Source: Arthrobacter sp. MSA 4-2 (GTDB lineage: Bacteria > Actinomycetota > Actinomycetes > Actinomycetales > Micrococcaceae). Taken from it: a stretch of 64,000 bases of DNA. The DNA lies in assembly GCF_016405885.1 (NCBI RefSeq), contig NZ_JAEKGC010000005.1:124001-188000 (forward strand), written 5' to 3'. Shown one piece after another: positions 19,901-27,389 of the stretch; the stretch's first letter is position 1; the number at the start of each line of letters is the position of its first letter. Made by a program: the position numbers and the translations under genes. The notes beneath the pieces were generated by a model that was given only the letters and a program-made list of their open reading frames with translations, ran no database searches and was not told the DNA's origin.

Positions 19901-20651
19901 GCAGGGTCGCGTGGGTGTAGCCAAGCAGGGAGACGGCCAGTTCGTAGTCAACGCCGGACTCGCCCGCCCCCGCCATCAGCTGGTCGAGCACCGAGAGGGA
20001 GTCGCGCACTGAACCGCCGCCGGCCCGCACGACCAGGGAGAGTACGCCCGGAGCGACGGGCACGTTCTCCTGCCGGCACAGCAGCTCGAGGTAGGCCATC
20101 AGCGGTTCCTGCGGGACCAGCCTGAAGGGGTAATGATGGGTCCGCGAGCGGATCGTCCCGATCACCTTGTCCGGTTCGGTCGTCGCGAAGATGAAGAGGA
20201 TGTGCTCCGGTGGCTCTTCGACGATCTTGAGCAGGGCGTTGAAGCCGGCCGAGGTCACCATGTGGGCCTCGTCAATGATGAAGATTTTGTAGCGGTCACG
20301 CACCGGGGCGAAGGTGGCGCGCTCGCGGAGGTCGCGGGCGTCGTCGACGCCGCCATGGCTCGCGGCGTCGATCTCGATGACATCGAGGCTGCCGGAGCCG
20401 TTGCGGGCCAGCTCGACGCAGCTGTCGCACACACCGCAGGGCGTCGGCGTCGGGCCCTGGGCGCAGTTCAGGCAGCGGGCGAGGATGCGTGCCGAGGTGG
20501 TCTTGCCGCAGCCGCGGGGACCGGAGAACAGGTAGGCGTGATTGACCCGGCCCTTTTCGATGGCGGCCATCAGCGGGTCGGTGACGTGCTCCTGGCCGAT
20601 CACGTCCGCGAAGGTCTCGGGGCGGTACCGACGGTAAAGGGCTGTACTCAC
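16908..20651 (-). CDS. dnaX: DNA polymerase III subunit gamma/tau, extended form
   Basis: Clamp-loader ATPase of the replicative polymerase, 1247 aa, about twice the length of many DnaX proteins. The AAA+ domain is normal: Walker [11 protein letters not shown] (44-53), zinc-binding Cys63/72/75/78, Walker B FIIDEAH (124-130), sensor 1 FATTEP. A lid/collar region runs to ~380. A tau-type domain at ~625-715 includes [19 protein letters not shown] and [17 protein letters not shown]. Between and after these lie very long Pro/Ala/Ser/Gly linkers, including a run of GSPTP-like pentapeptides (~831-906). The C-terminal ~70 residues are again conserved ([18 protein letters not shown]). GTG start with AAGG upstream. 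I see no slippery site for making a shorter gamma form. Confidence 0.96.
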   Translation of the reverse strand: MSTALYRRYRPETFADVIGQEHVTDPLMAAIEKGRVNHAYLFSGPRGCGKTTSARILARCLNCAQGPTPTPCGVCDSCVELARNGSGSLDVIEIDAASHGGVDDARDLRERATFAPVRDRYKIFIIDEAHMVTSAGFNALLKIVEEPPEHILFIFATTEPDKVIGTIRSRTHHYPFRLVPQEPLMAYLELLCRQENVPVAPGVLSLVVRAGGGSVRDSLSVLDQLMAGAGESGVDYELAVSLLGYTHATLLDDVVDAVAAGDAATVFTAVDRVIQTGHDPRRFVEDLLERFRDLIVINAVPEGAASVLRGIPEDQLHRMRTQANQLGAGELSRAADITNTALTEMTGATSPRLHLELLCARILLPAADESVRGTLARVDRIERRLAYAGTEQAPVTASPPARTAGQGSDRPAEAAAGDGAQGAARVTAGVASAPTDGTTRPAAGSPPAPASATSAPSSPAPGNTTAGDRSSDSRNADSAALAAPTPDAAPSEGARGAAAPAGSAPAGSAPDPRPGQDNDAAPDATPTGAAPAAPAPAPAAASVDWGNSWGSEPPAAAPSAATSPAAPAAAPSTDRAPADRSAAGPAAHGQAPALDPGTGNPPGAPERPAQSTPTEAPSAPGGSGQIEMVRRAWPEIMDELAKIKRITWLNVNVDAKPRSMEGNKLILAFTTPGNAIAFQRGPHMDNVRQAIQKVLGLDCMIEAILDGPGRGESDPKVPASRPTPAKGTLDPQSNPAVESPSAAAPLPQRSGTPVASPTGPAAAHNGAEVQPPAQAAPVGNAPGPAAPSAGPAVPSPPEDTLRPQQPQERKSSVANSAGPAGGVAGPGPRPQTSDSAAPGSPTSVSPTAGSPTPDSAAPGSPTPGSPTQGSPKQGSPSPESPAPGSAAPDSRMPGSPTPGSPTPGSPAPSSPAHGSPQSDDMPSRGTRPSAGAPAVPAGDRVGPTGGRAVPPAGQAGPAAGPAAGPAAGPGAGQQGNSANGPSVPRTARHDSAPSSTPEPPPYWQNPDPDDDSWALIEPPEDAYDPGSGQYGAPGAPGAPASLTLPQEPSSARRAPAGSQVQAQTADAHAAPQAPAQGSSAASSRSQSPAQQKDQAQVQTQVPPQAQAVSQASASSSASTATSFSGPSQGRPQGPAPAQAQPQTPTQPQTPAKSQAPVAAARGSQDAPASASGSSAKPISRYQRLLDEAARKRAEEAATASGTVDLRYVEDVPSADDETIEETGLVGRSAIERILNGRLVEERRIDAQ
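17936..18161. repeat. in-frame 15-bp repeat array in dnaX
   Basis: About fifteen diverged copies of a 15-bp unit (plus strand GGCGTGGGTGAACCA and variants) encode the pentapeptide GSPTP and variants in the DnaX linker. The unit is a multiple of three, so copy-number change keeps the reading frame. Confidence 0.85.
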
Positions 20652-20660
20652 AGATGAACC

Positions 20661-21593
20661 TTATCGGTTGGGGGTGACGGAACGCATTCCGGTGGAGGAG
20701 AAGAGGGAAGGGTCGACGATCCACGGATCGCGGGGGAGCAGGTCCGGATCAAATTCCTCAAGGACGGAACTCAACGGACCGGCCGGCAGGTCCAGCGATC
20801 TCAGGATGATGGCGCGGACCGCCTCCACCGGGAGCCCCTCCGTGCCAAGCGCTTCAAGGGTCACGGACCCGTCCCGCTTGGCCAGCCGGTGCCCGTCCTT
20901 GCCCAGCGCGAGCGGCACGTGCGCATACAGCGGCACCGGAGCTCCGAGCAGGCCGGCGAGGTACGCCTGGCGCGGGGCCGAACTGAGAAGGTCCCCGCCG
21001 CGCACCACCTGGTCGATTCCCTGCGCGGCATCGTCGACGACGACCGCGAGGTTGTAGGCGGGCACGCCGTCGTTCCGCCGGACCACGAAGTCGTCCACGG
21101 GGCCGGTGTACTCGCCATGCAGCCGGTCCTGAATGGTGAGGGCCTCGACGCCGGCGCGCAGCCGGAGCGCAGGTGGGCGCTCCCTGCGGCGAAGCTCACG
21201 CTGGGCGTCGGGGAGGTTCCGGCAGGTTCCGGGGTACACGCCGGGCAGTGCATGGGGAGCTGTGGCGGCCTCCGCGATGTCGCGACGGGTGCAGAAGCAC
21301 TCGTACAGCAGGCCCGCCTCCGCCAGAGACTCGATGCTCGCTTCGTACCGCGGCAGATGCTCGCTCTGGCGGATAGGCGGTGCGTCCCAGTCCAGACCCA
21401 AGGCCGAGAGCTCCCTGATCTGGGCTTCCTCGGCGCCGGCGCGGGCAGTGTCGAGATCCTCGATGCGCAGCAGGAAACGGCGTCGAGTGGACCGGGCGAA
21501 CAGCCAGGCGAGGATCGCCGTCCGGAGGTTGCCGAGGTGCAACTCGCCGGAAGGGCTGGGTGCAAAGCGTCCCGCCCCTGAGATCGTCTCCAT
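20661..21593 (-). CDS. gluQ: glutamyl-queuosine tRNA(Asp) synthetase
   Basis: Class I synthetase paralog that attaches glutamate to queuosine 34 of tRNA-Asp; it lacks the anticodon-binding half of GluRS. 310 aa from [12 protein letters not shown]-type motif HLGN (residues 19-22), the KMSKS counterpart RLAKRDGS, and the zinc ligands CFCTRR and YPGTC typical of GluQRS. ATG 21591-21593 has GAGGGAG 8 nt upstream and is preferred to the ATG at 21614. It sits between the SRP RNA and dnaX. The window also has tgt, which makes a queuosine context plausible. Confidence 0.93.
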   Translation of the reverse strand: METISGAGRFAPSPSGELHLGNLRTAILAWLFARSTRRRFLLRIEDLDTARAGAEEAQIRELSALGLDWDAPPIRQSEHLPRYEASIESLAEAGLLYECFCTRRDIAEAATAPHALPGVYPGTCRNLPDAQRELRRRERPPALRLRAGVEALTIQDRLHGEYTGPVDDFVVRRNDGVPAYNLAVVVDDAAQGIDQVVRGGDLLSSAPRQAYLAGLLGAPVPLYAHVPLALGKDGHRLAKRDGSVTLEALGTEGLPVEAVRAIILRSLDLPAGPLSSVLEEFDPDLLPRDPWIVDPSLFSSTGMRSVTPNR

Positions 21594-21658
21594 GGCCTCG
21601 CTCCCTCGCCGCATTCCCTACCAAGGGGTCGACCCAACCGGCCGACGGTTAAAGTAAA

Positions 21659-21745
21659 GACCCCCCATGCACCTGCCAGAGCCCGCTTACCCTTGCTACC
21701 TTCCGGTCCTGGGGGAGTTCACAGGATGACACCACATGAGGGGCC
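21659..21745 (-). ncRNA. ffs: small signal recognition particle RNA (4.5S-type)
   Basis: On the minus strand the 87-nt segment folds as a single long hairpin, ends pairing GGCCCC with GGGGTC. It carries the universally conserved SRP core AGGACCGGAAGGTAGCAAGGG (given here in part) with the GGAA tetraloop and asymmetric loop. The length and the position next to gluQ/dnaX fit actinobacterial ffs. A -10-like TAGACT lies 7-8 nt before the 5' end. A T-rich TCTTTACTTT follows the 3' end. Confidence 0.92.
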
Positions 21746-21880
21746 GGGAAATAGTCTACAGGAACTTCAGGGCTGCTCCTGAGCCCGGCGCTGGCGCTGC
21801 GTTGTGCTTCAATCCGGACACCTCCCACGGGCAACGCCGACGCCGGCATGGCCGCGCGTTCTCACCCTTCCAGCGGGAGC

Positions 21881-22083
21881 GAGAACGAAGACGGTCGTGG
21901 GTCGTCAGTCTGCTGCGATCGCTAGACCGGCTGTCCATGCGCTTCCGGATGGCGCGAAGACTTGAACCGTGGCGGGCGTCAGTCGGCGGTGACCGCCTGG
22001 CCGGATGTCCCCCCACGCTTCCGGAGGGTCAGAAGACTAGAACGGCGGCGGATCGTCAGTCGGCGGCGGCCGCCAGGCCGGCC
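21881..22083. repeat. three degenerate copies of the HNH gene tail
   Basis: Segments at about 21881-21930, 21940-22004 and 22017-22083 align with each other. Shared blocks are CGCTTCCGGA (21940, 22017), GAAGAC (21887, 21956, 22033), GTCAGTC and a closing GACCGG/GGCCGG, at periods of about 69 and 77 bp. The right-most copy encodes the C-terminus and stop of the DUF222/HNH gene. The other two lie downstream of the stop and are non-coding. No other gene is seen between 21746 and 22036. Confidence 0.7.
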
Positions 22084-23475
22084 CGGGCGTCCGCCCCGAT
22101 GCCCGCGCTGATGCCCACGACTGTCCGGCATCGGACCGCACTGCGGCAGGGGGATCCTCCGGTCTTGTCGAGTAGTTCCTCCCGGTCGGCGACGTCCAGG
22201 CGAGCACCCCTCCGGGATGCTGCCGCACCGACCAGCCAGCCTCATGTTTCATGCCGTGGTGCTTGGGGCAGAGGCAGGCGAGGTTCCCGGGCCGGGTGCT
22301 TCCGCCGTCCTCCCAGGGGACTGTGTGGTCGAGATCCGCCGTGGCTGCTGACCGATTACATCCCGGAAACCTGCAGGTCTTGTCGCGAACGCGCAAGTAG
22401 GTTTTCAGGTCGGTTGGTACCCGGTAGCGGCGCCGGCCGACGTCGAGCACCGCCGAATCCACAGGATCGGTGAGCAGCCGCAGCAGGGAAGGTGCATTCG
22501 CCGCGAGCTTCCGGGCGACACTTGCCGGGATCGGGCCGTACCCCTCGAGATCGCCGGGCATTCCGCTCTCTCCCAGCAGGGACAGCACCGGAACGGTTAC
22601 GAGCACCTGGGGCCGAATGCCACTCAGAATCCCGTCTTCCTGCAGGGAGGGGTTGTCCTGGATCACCAGGCCTGCCAGCGCATCCGCACGCAGCTGGGCC
22701 AAGGTCCGCGCCTCGTTCGGTCCCTGTGCGGCGCGAGCAGCACGGGTCACCCGGTCGAACATGGCGACGGCGTTTTCGGCGCCCAGGAACGCGCCAATGT
22801 AGGCCATGCCATCCGGAGCCGGTTCCAGCCAGACGGCCCGGTCGGCCTCGGCCTTGGTGCGTCGCTCGGCGGCTGCCTTGGGGCACATTTTCTCCCTCAG
22901 CCGCCGGGCCCGGACCGCGAGCTGCGGACGGGTCAGGTCCGGGGCCACACTCAGCAGGGATTCCTCATACCCGGCCCGCTCTTCAGCAGGAATGCCAGTG
23001 CTTTCCCGGATGATGACCTGCGCGTGCTGGTAGTTGATCGTCCTGAGCTCAACGCCTCGAGTGACGGTGGGAAGTCTTCGACCAGGGCGGTCGATTCATT
23101 GAGGAGAAAACCGGCAGTACCCTCAGGAATGTTGAGGACACACGCGGTCTCGCTGACCGCGTTCATGCACGCCAGGCGGTGCTCGACTCCGGAGCGTGCG
23201 CGTTCGGTCATCGAAGTGCCGACGCGGTGAACGATCCGGGCCTTCAGGGCGGAAAGCCACCTCTCCAACCGCGCGACCTTCTCAAGGGTGTCCACCGCCT
23301 CACCGGCATTCAGTTCGGCGATGGCGGCAGGGTCAAGAGCTGTCAGCTCGTGCGCGAGCCATAGCGGCTCATTCTCGAGGTACCCTAACAAGCCGCCCTC
23401 GAGGGCCGAACTGGGCGCCGTCCACTCGGGATCGAAGGCTTCGTCGGCCTTGGTTTCCGGTGCTGGCTGGACCAT
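22037..23475 (-). pseudogene. DUF222/HNH endonuclease gene with a frameshift
   Basis: The first ~144 codons (from 23475) encode a DUF222 N-terminus: LEKVARLERWLSALKARIVHRVG, and RSGVEHRLACMNAVSETACVLNIPEGTAGFLLNES. Near 23041-23043 the frame slips by one base. In the next frame the expected continuation INYQHAQVIIRESTGIPAEERA appears, followed by the rest of the family and a C-terminal HNH motif (CRFPGC...DLDHTVPWEDGGST...CPKHHGMKH). Restoring one base in the GG/CC doublet would give one protein of about 480 aa, the normal length. These genes are multicopy in Arthrobacter-like genomes, and decay is common. A sequencing error cannot be excluded. Confidence 0.85.
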
Positions 23476-23571
23476 GCCTATAGTCCACCACCTCCCTCTG
23501 ACAAAACAGGCTGAGAGCGCCGATTCGGAACCTGACCCATGTTTAGGTATTCTGGTATCTGCTCCAAATTA

Positions 23572-23656
23572 GGAGGATTCGCCTAGCGGCCTATGGCGCA
23601 CGCCTGGAACGCGTGTTGGGTTAACGCCCTCGGGGGTTCAAATCCCCCATCCTCCG
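23572..23656 (+). tRNA. tRNA-Ser (anticodon GGA)
   Basis: Acceptor GGAGGAT pairs with ATCCTCC (23649-23655), discriminator G. The anticodon arm CACGC-CTGGAAC-GCGTG gives GGA, reading UCC/UCU. The T arm is CGGGGGTTCAAATCCCCC, and the long variable arm marks a class II serine tRNA. CCA is not encoded in full (CA follows). A perfect stem-loop terminator lies 5 nt downstream. Confidence 0.96.
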
Positions 23657-23660
23657 CAGA

Positions 23661-23696
23661 AAATAAGCCCCGGTCTTCAACGACCGGGGCTTATTT
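23661..23696 (+). terminator. terminator of tRNA-Ser
   Basis: A 14-bp perfect stem AATAAGCCCCGGTC/GACCGGGGCTTATT with loop TTCAAC; the AT-rich base ends in TTATTT. It can work in both directions and also faces the MpaB-like gene. Confidence 0.9.
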
Positions 23697-23738
23697 CATG
23701 CCCTCAGGGATAGGTTCCTCAGGAGCCTGAGGCCTCCG

Positions 23739-24665
23739 TCACGCGGTTCGTCGGCTCGATCCGGCTGCCCGTACCCGCGCGATCCGCCGTCGGGCGGCGG
23801 CCTCGCTTGGCCCCTCCGGCCCCAGCCCGAGACGCACCACCTTCAGGACAACATGGGTTGCCGCCTTGACCGGTAGCGGGATCGGCCCGAGGGAAGGCAC
23901 GCGCAACCCGAGCATCTCCCGGTGGCGCGGCTCAAGGGTCGCGACCGCCGCAGCGAACAGCACCCGATAGCCGAGCCGCTGCGAGGCCGGCAGGGGAGGG
24001 CGCTTGATGTACGCGAGGGCCTCCTGCACCTGGTCGCTGTTGGTCAGCTCAGGGTCGAAAGCCCTCAACTGTGCTGCCAGCTCCGCTTCCGAACGCGGTG
24101 GCGACTCAACCCCCATGAGCTCACCAGCCTGTGCCCATTCTGCGACGTACTGGTCGCCGCCGCCGGGGATAGGCCCTCCGTAGGCCTTGTGTGCGGCGAG
24201 GAACGCATCGGTGAAGGCGAGGTGGACCCATCGGACGAGCGCAGGATCAGCGGCGGAATACTCGCGGGTGGTGCCGTGGCTGTCGACGTACGTGCCCCGG
24301 ACCCGTTGGTGCAGCCGCTGGACGAAGGCGGATCCCTCCTGCGCTGTGCGCCGGGATCCGTAGGTGACGGTGAAGATCCACCGGATGGTGTTCGCCAGCC
24401 GCCCCAGGGGGTCCTCACGGAAGGAGGAGTGCGCATGGACCCCTGCCATGGCGCCGGGATGCAGGGTCTGGAGCAGCAATGCGCGGATCCCCGCGACGAG
24501 CGGGGTCATCGAGCCGTTCACCGCCCACACAGCGGACCCCGGAACGAAGTAGCCGACGTCGTCGCCCTGTTCCAGATCCAACTGCCACTGGGGTATCGCA
24601 GGATCGCCCGCGGTGAACGTGGTGCGCAGCTGAGTGCGCCATGCCGCAACAAGATCCATCAGCAT
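23739..24665 (-). CDS. MpaB-family (DUF2236) oxygenase
   Basis: Predicted haem-dependent oxygenase-like protein of the MpaB/latex-clearing-protein superfamily, 308 aa. Family signatures: GSAVWAVNGSMTPLVAGIRALLLQTLHPGAMAGV (cited in part), RLANTIRWIFTVTYG, VQRLHQRVRG, and YSAADPALVRWVHLAFTDAF with the conserved histidines. No signal peptide. Start ATG 24663-24665 with AAGGAG 4 nt upstream. The long in-frame extension to 24875 is a low-complexity repeat and overlaps the divergent peroxidase start, so it is rejected. A CCTCAGG/CCTGAGG hairpin (23717-23732) follows the stop. Substrate unknown. Confidence 0.85.
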   Translation of the reverse strand: MLMDLVAAWRTQLRTTFTAGDPAIPQWQLDLEQGDDVGYFVPGSAVWAVNGSMTPLVAGIRALLLQTLHPGAMAGVHAHSSFREDPLGRLANTIRWIFTVTYGSRRTAQEGSAFVQRLHQRVRGTYVDSHGTTREYSAADPALVRWVHLAFTDAFLAAHKAYGGPIPGGGDQYVAEWAQAGELMGVESPPRSEAELAAQLRAFDPELTNSDQVQEALAYIKRPPLPASQRLGYRVLFAAAVATLEPRHREMLGLRVPSLGPIPLPVKAATHVVLKVVRLGLGPEGPSEAAARRRIARVRAAGSSRRTA

Positions 24666-24743
24666 AGGTCTCCTTGGAAAACCGGCGCGGGCAGGAATGC
24701 CGCTGACCTCTTTCACGAAGGCCACGGCCGCGGAGTTCCCCGG

Positions 24744-24796
24744 CCCGACTTCCCTGCCCTGACTTCCCGGCCCGGCTTCCCGCCCTGACTTCCCGG
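24744..24796. repeat. four 12-14 bp tandem repeats between divergent genes
   Basis: Units CCCGACTTCCCTG, CCCTGACTTCCCGG, CCCGGCTTCCCG and CCCTGACTTCCCGG run head to tail at 24744-24796, between the MpaB-like gene and the glutathione peroxidase. The second and fourth copies are identical. Confidence 0.8.
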
Positions 24797-24867
24797 CCCC
24801 GGCATCCCATCCAAACGGCGCCCCGGAACGAAGATCCTTCGTTGGTAACGACCAGTGAGGAGTAGCC

Positions 24868-25383
24868 ATGCCCACAAGTGACCTCTATGACATCGAGCTG
24901 GCCATGAATGATGGCACCACCCGGTCCTTCGGCGACTTTCGGGGCAGCATCGTCCTGGTGGTCAATGTGGCATCGAACTGCGGGTTCACTCCCCAGTACG
25001 AGGGACTTGAGCGGCTGTACCGGAGGTTCGAAGCGGATGGCTTCGTCGTGCTTGGCGTTCCCTGCAACCAGTTCATGAACCAGGAGCCGGGTACCGACGA
25101 GGACATCCGGGCCTTCTGCTCAATGAATTTCGGCGTCACCTTCCCGCTCACCCGCAAGGCGGATGTGCGCGGAAAGAACCAGCACCCGCTGTACGCCCGG
25201 CTGACCGATTACAAGGGTGCCGGCCTGTCGAAGTCGGTGCTGCCCGGACTGGTGAGGTGGAACTTCGAGAAGTTCCTCATCAACCGCGAAGGGACCATCA
25301 TCGACCGCTTCGCGCCCACACTGGAGCCCGACGCCCCCCAAGTTGCCGCCGCAATCGAGTCCTGCCTAAAGGCAGCGGCCTAA
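24868..25383 (+). CDS. glutathione peroxidase-family thiol peroxidase
   Basis: Reduces peroxides; in actinobacteria probably with thioredoxin or mycothiol rather than glutathione. 171 aa, no signal peptide. Peroxidatic Cys38 in VNVASNCGFTPQY (Cys form, not selenocysteine), the second motif GVPCNQF with Gln68, and WNFEKFL near residue 130 carry the catalytic Cys/Gln/Trp/Asn set. A second Cys at 66 may help resolve the disulfide. An AGGAG lies upstream of the ATG. It ends 8 nt from the convergent HAD gene. Confidence 0.95.
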   Translation: MPTSDLYDIELAMNDGTTRSFGDFRGSIVLVVNVASNCGFTPQYEGLERLYRRFEADGFVVLGVPCNQFMNQEPGTDEDIRAFCSMNFGVTFPLTRKADVRGKNQHPLYARLTDYKGAGLSKSVLPGLVRWNFEKFLINREGTIIDRFAPTLEPDAPQVAAAIESCLKAAA

Positions 25384-25391
25384 GCGGCGCC

Positions 25392-26261
25392 CTACTGGGC
25401 GAGGACGGCGACGCAGCCTGCGAGGAAGGCCGCTCCGGCCTCCTCGTTGACCAGGCCCTCCTCGATGAGGATGGGGTACGGCTTCTCCGGCACGCCGTCT
25501 GAGGGCCGGACGTCGACGTGGGCGACGTCGTAGCCCTTGGCAAAGAGGTAGTCCGCCATCGCGTAGTCGGTCCGTGAGTCACCGACGGTCCGCCAGATGG
25601 TAGGAACCTCACCAAAGGGAGCCAGCAGGGCCAGTGCCCGCTCCGCGCCGAGGTCCTTGCCCAGCCGGACCGATTCGATGTCGGTCGAAATGATCGTGGG
25701 ATCGATGCGGTAGCCCACCTCCCCGTTGCTGTCGGGCCGCTCCTGGCCGAGCCGGATTCCGCCCATGTCGTAGCTCGCCAGGATGTCGATTGCATCGGCG
25801 TCGAACTCTGCCTGTCCGGCCAGGTAGTCGGCACTGCTGACGTCGAGCGACTGCTCGACCGAGACCATCGCGCGCTTGGTTTCATCGAAGAACATCAGCG
25901 CCGAGTATTTCTCCTCCACGAGGTCCCGGACGTCGTCACCGAAGCTTGCGGGCAGGGCGAGCTCCTTGTCCACGTGCACTTCACCTGCGCCGTCGGCGTC
26001 GAAGCTGAACCACGATGCCCCTTTTTCGCACACCGCGTGAAAGCGGACCCCGGCCGGAATTCCGGCGGCCATCATCGGTCCCATCACCTGTTCCCGGATG
26101 AACGCATCCGAACGGCCGGTGTTGAAGACGACGGGCCAGCCAGCGGCAGCCAGCGTGAGCAGATTGTCGATGATACGGGCCGGGACTGTGCGGGTGACGG
26201 GGCTGGCGACGGGGCCGTCGACGTCGAGGAGCAGGCCGAGGGGAACGAAGGAGGAGGGCAT
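25392..26261 (-). CDS. HAD-superfamily hydrolase
   Basis: Predicted phosphatase of 289 aa. The nucleophile motif is LLLDVDGPVASP (Asp13/Asp15 region); motif II is VVFNTGRSD, and the C-terminal GDSRTDYAMADYL supplies the acidic Mg-binding residues. The middle (~80-200) is a cap domain rich in Asp/Glu. The layout resembles sucrose-phosphatase/trehalose-phosphatase-like C2-cap HADs, but the substrate is not clear. The start ATG is close to a GGAG. It is divergent from the ribose regulator, sharing the 114-bp intergenic region with its promoter and operators. Confidence 0.85.
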   Translation of the reverse strand: MPSSFVPLGLLLDVDGPVASPVTRTVPARIIDNLLTLAAAGWPVVFNTGRSDAFIREQVMGPMMAAGIPAGVRFHAVCEKGASWFSFDADGAGEVHVDKELALPASFGDDVRDLVEEKYSALMFFDETKRAMVSVEQSLDVSSADYLAGQAEFDADAIDILASYDMGGIRLGQERPDSNGEVGYRIDPTIISTDIESVRLGKDLGAERALALLAPFGEVPTIWRTVGDSRTDYAMADYLFAKGYDVAHVDVRPSDGVPEKPYPILIEEGLVNEEAGAAFLAGCVAVLAQ

Positions 26262-26296
26262 GCTCCATTATGTTCCGCCCAAGCGCCTGCACCCAG

Positions 26297-26325
26297 TTGA
26301 CGATCAGCGTGATCTCCTCCATACT
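26297..26325 (+). promoter_or_regulatory. promoter of the ribose operon
   Basis: TTGACG (26297-26302) and CATACT (26320-26325) are separated by exactly 17 bp, a good sigma-70-type pair. Transcription would start around 26332, inside the operator pair. Confidence 0.7.
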
Positions 26326-26327
26326 TG

Positions 26328-26355
26328 TGGAATCGGTTCCATGGAATCGGTTCCA
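26328..26355 (+). promoter_or_regulatory. tandem LacI-type operators of the ribose operon
   Basis: TGGAATCGGTTCCA occurs twice in direct succession (26328-26341 and 26342-26355). Each unit has inverted TGGAA/TTCCA arms around a TCGG centre, the normal shape of a LacI/GalR-family operator. They cover the expected transcription start, so the product of the next gene probably represses its own operon. Confidence 0.8.
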
Positions 26356-26375
26356 CAATGGCGTAGGGAGCACAG

Positions 26376-27389
26376 GTGCGGGCGGTAACAATCAAAGACG
26401 TCGCCCAGGCGGCCGGTGTCTCCAAGGCCACGGCGTCCCGCGTCCTCTCCGGCCATCCGGCTACCTCACCCGAGGCGCGCAAGGCAGTCGGAGCCGCCGT
26501 GGAACACCTCGGTTTCCGGCCCAATGCGCAGGCGAGGTCGCTCCGGAAAACCCGCACGCAGACCATCGGACTTCTCCTGCCCGACGTCCGCAACCCCTTC
26601 TTTGCCGACCTCGCCCACGCAGTAGAACAGCGGGCCCGGGACTTCGGATACCTCACCCTGTTCGGTAACGCCAACGAAAGTGTCGAGCAGCAGGACCGCT
26701 ACATCGAAGTCATGCTGTCCCAGCGGGTCGACGGCGTGATCGCGGCCCCGCAGGGGGACGAGGAGAACCTCGCCAATCTGCTTGGCAGCGGCGTCCCTGT
26801 GGTGTTCGTGGACCGCGTCCTCGACAACACCGACGTTCCCAGTGTCAGCCCCGACAATGTCACCGGCATCCAGGAGGCCGTCCGCCACCTTGCCTCCCAA
26901 GGCCACCGCCGCATCGGCTACATCGCCGGCCCGCAGTCAAGCTCCACCGGGAGGGAACGCCTCACCGCCTACCGGGAGGCGATCGCCGGCACCGGAGCGG
27001 ACGACGCCGAGGAGCTCATTTTCTTCGGAGACTTCCAGGCCGCGAGCGGAGCGGCGGGAGCGCGGACGCTGCTCGAGCTGGCAGACCCTCCCACGGCCCT
27101 GCTCGCGGCGGACAGCCTGATGAGCATTGGCGCCATCGCTGTCTGCAACCAGCGCGGTGTGGCCATCGGGTCGGGCATCTCCTTTGTCGGCTACGACGAC
27201 ATCGAGGCCTTCACCCTCCTCAATCCCGCCCTCACGGTCATCGCGCATGACGTTGACGCGATGGGGCGGATCGCCGTTGAAATGCTCACAAGCGTCATCG
27301 CTGGCGGATCACCCGCCTCCCGCGTGCTCCCAAGCCGCCTGATCGTCCGCGGTTCCACCCCTGAACCCTCGAGAGGACAACACCCATGA
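26376..27389 (+). CDS. LacI-family transcriptional regulator of the ribose operon
   Basis: Repressor of 337 aa. N-terminal helix-turn-helix VTIKDVAQAAGVSKATASRVLSG with the LacI hinge SLRKTRTQTIGLLLPD near residue 60, followed by a periplasmic-binding-type sensor domain (DGVIAAPQ, GHRRIGYIAGP, FVGYDDIEAFTLLNPALTV). GTG start with AGGGAG 6 nt upstream. It shares a 4-bp ATGA overlap with rbsA, so regulator and transporter genes are one operon. The ligand is probably ribose or a ribose phosphate, inferred from its neighbours. Confidence 0.93.
   Translation: MRAVTIKDVAQAAGVSKATASRVLSGHPATSPEARKAVGAAVEHLGFRPNAQARSLRKTRTQTIGLLLPDVRNPFFADLAHAVEQRARDFGYLTLFGNANESVEQQDRYIEVMLSQRVDGVIAAPQGDEENLANLLGSGVPVVFVDRVLDNTDVPSVSPDNVTGIQEAVRHLASQGHRRIGYIAGPQSSSTGRERLTAYREAIAGTGADDAEELIFFGDFQAASGAAGARTLLELADPPTALLAADSLMSIGAIAVCNQRGVAIGSGISFVGYDDIEAFTLLNPALTVIAHDVDAMGRIAVEMLTSVIAGGSPASRVLPSRLIVRGSTPEPSRGQHP

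Noticed and set aside
16908-20651. Programmed frameshift in dnaX giving a shorter gamma subunit
   Set aside because: No A6/T6-type slippery run with a stem-loop was seen.
21745-22036. Small plus-strand open frames between SRP RNA and the HNH gene
   Set aside because: No SD, Arg-rich composition, and they run through the degenerate tail repeats.
24666-24875. N-terminal extension of the MpaB-like ORF
   Set aside because: Encodes only the tandem-repeat region, overlaps the start of the divergent peroxidase gene, and AAGGAG marks the shorter start.
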